Shown one piece after another: positions 5,844 to 10,308 of a stretch of 10,308 nucleotides of DNA. Position 1 is the first letter of the stretch. The number at the start of each line of letters is the position of its first letter. Position numbers and translations under genes: made by a program. Source of the DNA: Dehalococcoidia bacterium (GTDB taxonomy: Bacteria > Chloroflexota > Dehalococcoidia > Dehalococcoidales > BS750m-G39); assembly GCA_030640325.1 (NCBI GenBank), contig DAOWJM010000057.1:1-10308 (forward strand), written 5' to 3'. The notes under the pieces were generated by a model, which was given only the letters and a program-made list of their open reading frames with translations, did no database searches and was not told where the DNA came from.

Positions 5844-7736
5844 ATGGAAAATGTAGATACGCTACCCAAATTAATTAAGCACAACTACGAAAAATGGGGC
5901 GATGGCGTAGCCTTGGCTATGAAGAATTTTGGCATCTGGCAGAGATACACCTGGAAGGACTACTATGAAAGGGTAAAATACTTCTCCCTGGGCTTAATAA
6001 GCCTCGGGCTGGAACCTGGGGATAGGGTCTGCATTATAGGTGATAATGAACCGGAATGGTTCTGGGGTGAATTTGCCGTTCAGGCAGCAGGGGGAATCGC
6101 TACCGGGATGTTCGTTGACTCTATCCCCTCTGAGGTAAAGTATATTGCTGCCCACTCCAGCATCAAATTTGCAATAGTTAATGACCAAGAGCAGACGGAT
6201 AAGTTCCTCGAGATTAAAGATGAACTCCCATCGCTGAAGAAGGTTATCTACTGGGACCCCAAGGGGCTGAGGAACTATGATGACCCTACTATTATCAGCT
6301 TCGCTGAGGTAATGGAGCTGGGTAGGGAATATGAGAGGACACACCCCGGTTTATTTGAGCAGAATGTGGAAAAGGGCAAGGGGGAGGATATCGCCTTTAT
6401 CTACTATACCTCGGGAACTACCGGCTTACCCAAGGGGGCTGCGCTTAGCCACAAAGCCCTAATGAAAACCGCTCAAGGCTTCGTTAGCCGTTATCCGCTC
6501 AGCGAGAAGGATGACCTAATCTCCAACTTCCCAGCGGCCTGGGTGGGAGATAGCTTCTTTGCTACTGTCCCCCATCTGCTGAGCGGGGCAAGGATGAACT
6601 TCGCTGAGGAACCAGAAACAATTGCCGAGGATACCAGAGAAGTCGGACCCCACTTTGTTATCTATGGTCCCCGACAATGGGAAGGCCTAGTTAGCGAAGT
6701 TCAAGTCAAGATAATGGATGCCAATCCCATAAAAAGGTTCGCCTATCACCTATTCCTGCCTGTCGGTTATAAAATTTCCGATTATCACTTTAAGGGGAAA
6801 ACGCCAAACCTATTTTGGCGCGCCCTTTACTGGGTAGCACATTGGCTTCTGTTGCGTCCCCTCAAGGATCGGCTGGGATTGGCTAATGTCAGGTTTGCTG
6901 TTACCGGAAGCTCGGTGTTATCTCTGGATACCTTCAGGTTAATACATGCCATAGGCATTGAACTCAGACAGTGTTATGCGGGGACAGAGGCTGGTTTCAT
7001 CTCCAGCCATGGTAAAGGAGAAATCAAATTTGAATCGGTGGGACGCCCAGTAATAGGCACTGAGGTCAGAGAAACTGACGAAGGGGAACTCCTTATCAGG
7101 AGTGAATGCATGTTCAATGAATACTACAAGGACCAAGAAAAGACAAGGGATGCCTTGATAGACGGCTGGTTCCATAGCGGGGATGCTGTCCATGTCAACG
7201 AGGCAGGACACCTAATATTCCTTGACCGAGTAAAGGACATGGGCGAGCTGGCTACCGGAGCCAAGTATGCCCCCCAATATGTTGAGGGCAGGCTCAGGTT
7301 CAGCCCCTACATCAAGGATGCCATGGTTATCGGCGGCAAGGACAAGGACTTTGTCGCAGCTATAGTAAATATAGACTTTACTATGGTGGGCAAGTGGGCG
7401 GAAAGAAATCGTGTGCCCTATACCACCTTCGTTGACTTATCCCAGAAAAAAGAGGTGGCTGATTTGGTGCAAAAAGACCTGATTCGGGTAAACGGCTACC
7501 TACCAGAGGGGTCAAGGGTTAAAAAATTTGTCCTGCTGCACAAGGAATTTGACCCTGATGAAGCTGAGCTTACCAGAACCAGAAAGCTAAGAAGAGGCTT
7601 TGTGGAGGAACGGTATAAGAATTTAATTGATGCTATGTATTCGGATAGGGAAGAGGTAAATGTAGAGGCTCCGGTAACCTATAGAGATGGACGAAAAGGA
7701 GTAGTTACTACTGCTATTAAGGTAAGAACTATTTAG
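5844..7736 (+). CDS. AMP-dependent acyl-CoA synthetase (long-chain fatty-acid--CoA ligase-like), liv-cluster type
   Basis: This enzyme activates a carboxylic acid with ATP to an acyl-adenylate and then forms the acyl-CoA thioester. It belongs to the ANL superfamily. With the start at ATG 5844 it has 630 residues. Motifs are the phosphate loop YYTSGTTGLPKG (187-198), CYAGTEAG (377-384) in place of the usual YGxTE, HSGD (444-447), FLDR (459-462), and the C-terminal lysine region RTRKLRR with probable catalytic Lys581. AAGGAG (5830-5835) is 8 bases from 5844 but only 2 from the upstream in-frame ATG 5838, so 5844 is preferred. Length and sequence style resemble long-chain ligases often found beside liv transporter genes. 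The substrate is unknown; fatty, aromatic or other imported acids are all possible. It has no signal peptide. Confidence 0.93.
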   Translation: MENVDTLPKLIKHNYEKWGDGVALAMKNFGIWQRYTWKDYYERVKYFSLGLISLGLEPGDRVCIIGDNEPEWFWGEFAVQAAGGIATGMFVDSIPSEVKYIAAHSSIKFAIVNDQEQTDKFLEIKDELPSLKKVIYWDPKGLRNYDDPTIISFAEVMELGREYERTHPGLFEQNVEKGKGEDIAFIYYTSGTTGLPKGAALSHKALMKTAQGFVSRYPLSEKDDLISNFPAAWVGDSFFATVPHLLSGARMNFAEEPETIAEDTREVGPHFVIYGPRQWEGLVSEVQVKIMDANPIKRFAYHLFLPVGYKISDYHFKGKTPNLFWRALYWVAHWLLLRPLKDRLGLANVRFAVTGSSVLSLDTFRLIHAIGIELRQCYAGTEAGFISSHGKGEIKFESVGRPVIGTEVRETDEGELLIRSECMFNEYYKDQEKTRDALIDGWFHSGDAVHVNEAGHLIFLDRVKDMGELATGAKYAPQYVEGRLRFSPYIKDAMVIGGKDKDFVAAIVNIDFTMVGKWAERNRVPYTTFVDLSQKKEVADLVQKDLIRVNGYLPEGSRVKKFVLLHKEFDPDEAELTRTRKLRRGFVEERYKNLIDAMYSDREEVNVEAPVTYRDGRKGVVTTAIKVRTI

Positions 7737-7750
7737 AAGGAGAGTAGTAA

Positions 7751-8635
7751 GTGGAACAATTACTTCAATATACCGTAACCGGCGTTACCGTAGGAATGGT
7801 TTACGCCCTTATTGGATTGAGTTTTGCCCTGATTTGGAAATCCAGCGGGGTGGCAAATCTGGCTTTGGGCGGGATGGTATTAATCTTTTCCTGGTTCACC
7901 TACAGTATGACGGTTCAGCTAGGTCTCCCCTACTGGCTAGCTTTGCCTCTGGTTATCGTCTTTGCCCTGGCTGTAGGCTGGTTGATTGAGAGATTCGCCC
8001 TGCGTCCCCTCATCGCCCAGCCTATTTTGTCTCTAATCACGGTAACCCTGGGTGTATTCTACTTTCTGGAAGGGCTTTGCGTTTTCATCTGGCCGTGGAT
8101 GGTGGATGCTCTACCTCGCATCTTCCCCCCCGAGCCATTTCACATTGGTACCGCAGTTGTGGCTCAGGCATATGTCTGGGCGGCGGTCGTATCCCTGGTT
8201 CTGTTTGGTATATTAACCCTCTACTTCAGGTATCACAAGATGGGGATTGCCATGAGGGCAACCGCCGATGACCAGTTTGCCGTTCAAGCCTGCGGCATCC
8301 CGGTGACCAGGATTTTCTCCACATCATGGATGTTTGCCTGCGTCGTCGCCGCCATCGCCGGCGTTCTTATCTCCTGGATTGGTGGACTTCACATGGGTTT
8401 GGTGGAGACTGGGTTGAAATCGTTCTCAGTGGTCATCCTTGGCGGACTGGATTCCTTCATCGGCTGTATTGTGGCTGGACCAATCATAGGTCTGGCTGAA
8501 AACGTGGGCGGCGGCTATCTCACCCCCATGACTTGGGCTGGGCTCAAGGGTGTTATTCCATATATTATCATCATAATTGTATTGTTTATTAAGCCTTATG
8601 GTCTATTTGGTGAAGTCAGGATAGAAAGGATATAA
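7751..8635 (+). CDS. livH: LivH-like permease of a branched-chain amino acid-type ABC transporter
   Basis: This is one of the two inner-membrane permeases of the importer. The 294-residue protein is strongly hydrophobic, with about eight membrane-spanning segments. It begins with the typical LivH pattern (YTVTGVTVGMVYALIGLSFALIW, here given only in part as VGMVYALIGLSF). The cytoplasmic coupling loop GIAMRATADDQFAVQACGIPV-type segment lies at about 168-188, and VVILGGLDSFIGCIVAGPIIG-type helices are near the C-terminus. Start is GTG 7751, with AAGGAGAG at 7737-7744 and a 6-base spacer. It lies 14 bases after the synthetase stop and one base before livM, consistent with one transcript from the 5763 promoter. 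Confidence 0.94.
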   Translation: MEQLLQYTVTGVTVGMVYALIGLSFALIWKSSGVANLALGGMVLIFSWFTYSMTVQLGLPYWLALPLVIVFALAVGWLIERFALRPLIAQPILSLITVTLGVFYFLEGLCVFIWPWMVDALPRIFPPEPFHIGTAVVAQAYVWAAVVSLVLFGILTLYFRYHKMGIAMRATADDQFAVQACGIPVTRIFSTSWMFACVVAAIAGVLISWIGGLHMGLVETGLKSFSVVILGGLDSFIGCIVAGPIIGLAENVGGGYLTPMTWAGLKGVIPYIIIIIVLFIKPYGLFGEVRIERI

Positions 8636-8636
8636 C

Positions 8637-9686
8637 ATGGGATTACCCTGTGGAACTCATAATTATACCTATGACCAAGATATGGCTATTATGCGAACCA
8701 AGACCCACTGGGCATTACTCGTTGCCCTCTTGGTTCTATTGTTCACCTTTCCGCTCTACAGTGGCGGTTACTTGTTAAGTGTAGCCAATTTGATTGGGAT
8801 TACCGTAATTGCCGCCATCGGACTAAATATCCTGCTTGGTTACTGTGGGCAATTATCTATCGGTCATGCCGGGTTTATCGCTGTAGGCGCCTTTACCTCC
8901 GCCGTTCTAACCAATGTGCTTGGGCTTCCCTTCCTGGTGGGACTAATCGCTGCCGGGTTTATGGCGGGATTCATCGGGCTTTTGTTCGGTATCCCGTCGC
9001 TGAAGGTTAAAGGCTTTTATCTGGCAATTGCCACCATTGCTGCCCAGTTTATCATTATCTGGGTCATCAACCACCTGAAGATAACTGGGGGATTCGTTGG
9101 TATAGCGGTTCCATATGCCTCCATTGGCGGACTTGTCTTTGATAGCGAAGCCAGCATGTTCTATCTCATCATGGTAATTGCCGTCATATGCACCTTCTTT
9201 GCCAAGAACCTGGCAAGGACGAGGGTAGGTAGAGCCTTTGTCGCCATCAGGGATAATGACCTGGCAGCCGAGGTAATGGGGATTAACCTGTTTTACTACA
9301 AGCTCCTCGCCTTCTTCATCGGCTGTTTCTTCGCCGGGATTGCCGGCTCATTAATGGCTCACTGGATTGGCTTCATGAACGCCGAGCAGTTTTCCCTTAT
9401 GGAATCTATACTGTATATCGGCATGATAATTATCGGTGGTCTGGGAACTGCTCTCGGTCCCATCCTGGGTGTAATCTTCATCCGCCTTATGCAACAGGGA
9501 ATGATGTTTGTAGCTCCGACCATTGAGGCTGCCTTCCCTGCGTTACCAGCCGGATTTGCCACCGGTCTTGCTCCCATGCTATTCGGTCTGATAATTATCC
9601 TGTTTCTGATACTTGAGCCACGGGGAATAGCTCACCGCTGGATGCTGTTTAAGTCTGCCTATAGGCTGTGGCCTTTCTCATACTAA
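8637..9686 (+). CDS. livM: LivM-like permease of a branched-chain amino acid-type ABC transporter
   Basis: This is the second membrane permease, partner of the LivH-like protein. It has 349 residues and many hydrophobic segments. The LivM hallmark NILLGYCGQLSIGHAGF is near residues 63-80, and the coupling loop RVGRAFVAIRDNDLAAEVMG follows TM helices in the middle. GGLGTALGPILG is near the C-terminal third. ATG 8637 follows the livH stop by one base, with GAAAGGA at 8625-8631 as ribosome binding site. In-frame ATGs at 8682 and 8691 would remove a polar N-terminal tail of 15-18 residues but lack a good ribosome binding site. The C-terminus (about 20 residues after EPRGIAHRW) is extended by a polar-aromatic tail. 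Confidence 0.93.
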   Translation: MGLPCGTHNYTYDQDMAIMRTKTHWALLVALLVLLFTFPLYSGGYLLSVANLIGITVIAAIGLNILLGYCGQLSIGHAGFIAVGAFTSAVLTNVLGLPFLVGLIAAGFMAGFIGLLFGIPSLKVKGFYLAIATIAAQFIIIWVINHLKITGGFVGIAVPYASIGGLVFDSEASMFYLIMVIAVICTFFAKNLARTRVGRAFVAIRDNDLAAEVMGINLFYYKLLAFFIGCFFAGIAGSLMAHWIGFMNAEQFSLMESILYIGMIIIGGLGTALGPILGVIFIRLMQQGMMFVAPTIEAAFPALPAGFATGLAPMLFGLIIILFLILEPRGIAHRWMLFKSAYRLWPFSY

Positions 9687-9693
9687 TTTAAAC

Positions 9694-9724
9694 AGGAGGC
9701 ATAGTGAAATGTAGTGCTTTATAG
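9694..9724 (+). other. Orphan Shine-Dalgarno with a six-codon mini-ORF before the binding-protein gene
   Basis: AGGAGG at 9694-9699 is followed 4 bases later by GTG (9704), which opens only six codons ending at TAG 9722-9724. The binding-protein gene has its own strong site at 9755-9761, so this one is surplus. It may be a leader peptide, a relic, or chance. Confidence 0.3.
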
Positions 9725-9766
9725 AGAACAGGCAGATTAAACCCTAAAACCTTTAAGGAGGTATAA

Positions 9767-10308
9767 ATGAAAGGCAAAAGATTTTTAATGGTAGTGGGGG
9801 TATTGTTTCTGGCATTGACGGTGGCAGCACTGCCATTTGTGGGTGCCTGTGCTGCTAAACCTGCTGCTGGCCCCAGTCTAAAGTATGGTATGAGTATCTG
9901 TGTCACCGGTGTCGCTGCCGAGAAGGGGACTCCTATGGCGCATGGTAAGCTGGACTGCGTAAAATATATCAATGAGGAGCTTGGTGGCGTTAACGGTCAT
10001 CCCATAGAGGCAATATGGTATGACAATGGCTATGATGCTGCTAGAGCAGCCATCATCGTTAAGAAAATAATGGATGAGGGCGCATTGTTCTTCACCACCA
10101 ACTCATCCAAGATGATGACCTGTTCTATGGAGCTTGCCAATAGGGATGGGTTCCCCGGCATAGCTTCGTTCAGCTCCCCGGCGTGCACCAATCCACCAAA
10201 GCACATCTATGCCCAGATGCCAGACTATGGCGATGACTGGGCAGCCTTTGCCAACTACTATATGGAGAACATCTGGGAAGGACCGGGAAAGCCTAAGATG
10301 GCACTGCA
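9767..10308 (+). CDS. LivK-like substrate-binding lipoprotein of the ABC importer (3' truncated by window edge)
   Basis: This is the extracytoplasmic receptor that captures the ligand for the LivG/H/M system. About 180 residues are present. The N-terminus is a lipoprotein signal: basic MKGKR, a hydrophobic run, then lipobox VGAC with Cys28 as the lipidated residue. The mature part starts with KYGMSICVTGVAAEKG and continues INEELGGVNGHPIEAIWYDNGYD, the pattern of the periplasmic-binding-protein type 1 / Peripla_BP_6 family used for amino acids, amides and aromatic acids. AAGGAGG (9755-9761) is 5 bases before the ATG. It lies 80 bases after livM. Ligand identity cannot be read from the sequence. 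Confidence 0.93.
   Translation, partial: MKGKRFLMVVGVLFLALTVAALPFVGACAAKPAAGPSLKYGMSICVTGVAAEKGTPMAHGKLDCVKYINEELGGVNGHPIEAIWYDNGYDAARAAIIVKKIMDEGALFFTTNSSKMMTCSMELANRDGFPGIASFSSPACTNPPKHIYAQMPDYGDDWAAFANYYMENIWEGPGKPKMAL

Noticed and set aside
5821..9720. GTAGTGCTT shared by the leaders of the ligase gene (5821-5829) and the binding-protein gene (9711-9719)
   Set aside because: A nine-base match with no extension or symmetry is readily explained by chance at this window size.
9688..9972. 94-aa - strand ORF at the livM/binding-protein junction
   Set aside because: It overlaps the signal peptide and mature start of the binding lipoprotein, which is clear from its lipobox and ribosome binding site.

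Overview
The window comes from an anaerobic bacterium with roughly balanced base composition. It holds two metabolic blocks, both almost entirely on the + strand. The left block (1-4416) is a hyp operon in the order hypF(3' end)-hypC-hypD-hypE-hypA-hypB, the complete maturation set for [NiFe]-hydrogenase. The right block (4631-10308) is a branched-chain-amino-acid-type (Liv/HAAT) ABC transporter cluster with an acyl-CoA synthetase inserted in it: small unknown ORF - livG-like ATPase - acyl-CoA synthetase - livH-like permease - livM-like permease - livK-like lipoprotein (cut by the window end). This gene content suits an uncultured anaerobe such as a Dehalococcoidia-type Chloroflexota or a former deltaproteobacterium. 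No marker gene here settles the lineage, so that is inference only.

Layout. HypF, HypE and HypD make and deliver the CN/CO ligands with HypC as the iron carrier. HypA and HypB insert nickel. hypC to hypB are tightly packed, with overlapping or nearly abutting reading frames. The only loose joint is the 100-bp hypF-hypC gap, which holds two perfect hairpins; the second is a C/G-rich palindrome that looks like a dispersed repeat. No hydrogenase structural gene is visible.

The junction between the blocks (4417-4630) contains the 3' half of a tRNA-Lys(CUU) gene on the - strand (4455-4501). It is cut cleanly at the start of the anticodon stem and has no D-arm or 5' acceptor strand. This is the form left by integration of a mobile element into a tRNA gene, and it suggests a genomic-island edge between the hyp and liv blocks. 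Its orientation implies that the inserted DNA is the right-hand side.

In the right block, the acyl-CoA synthetase gene has its own exact-consensus sigma70-type promoter (TTGACA-N16-TATAAT). The transporter and ligase may therefore form an uptake-and-activation module for a carboxylic acid, with separate transcriptional control for the ligase and downstream permease genes. The partner ATPase LivF is not in the window. I see no CRISPR, transposase, integrase, rRNA or clearly new defence or biosynthetic system. The most unusual items are the tRNA scar, the small cysteine-containing ORF, and an insertion in the LivG ATPase.
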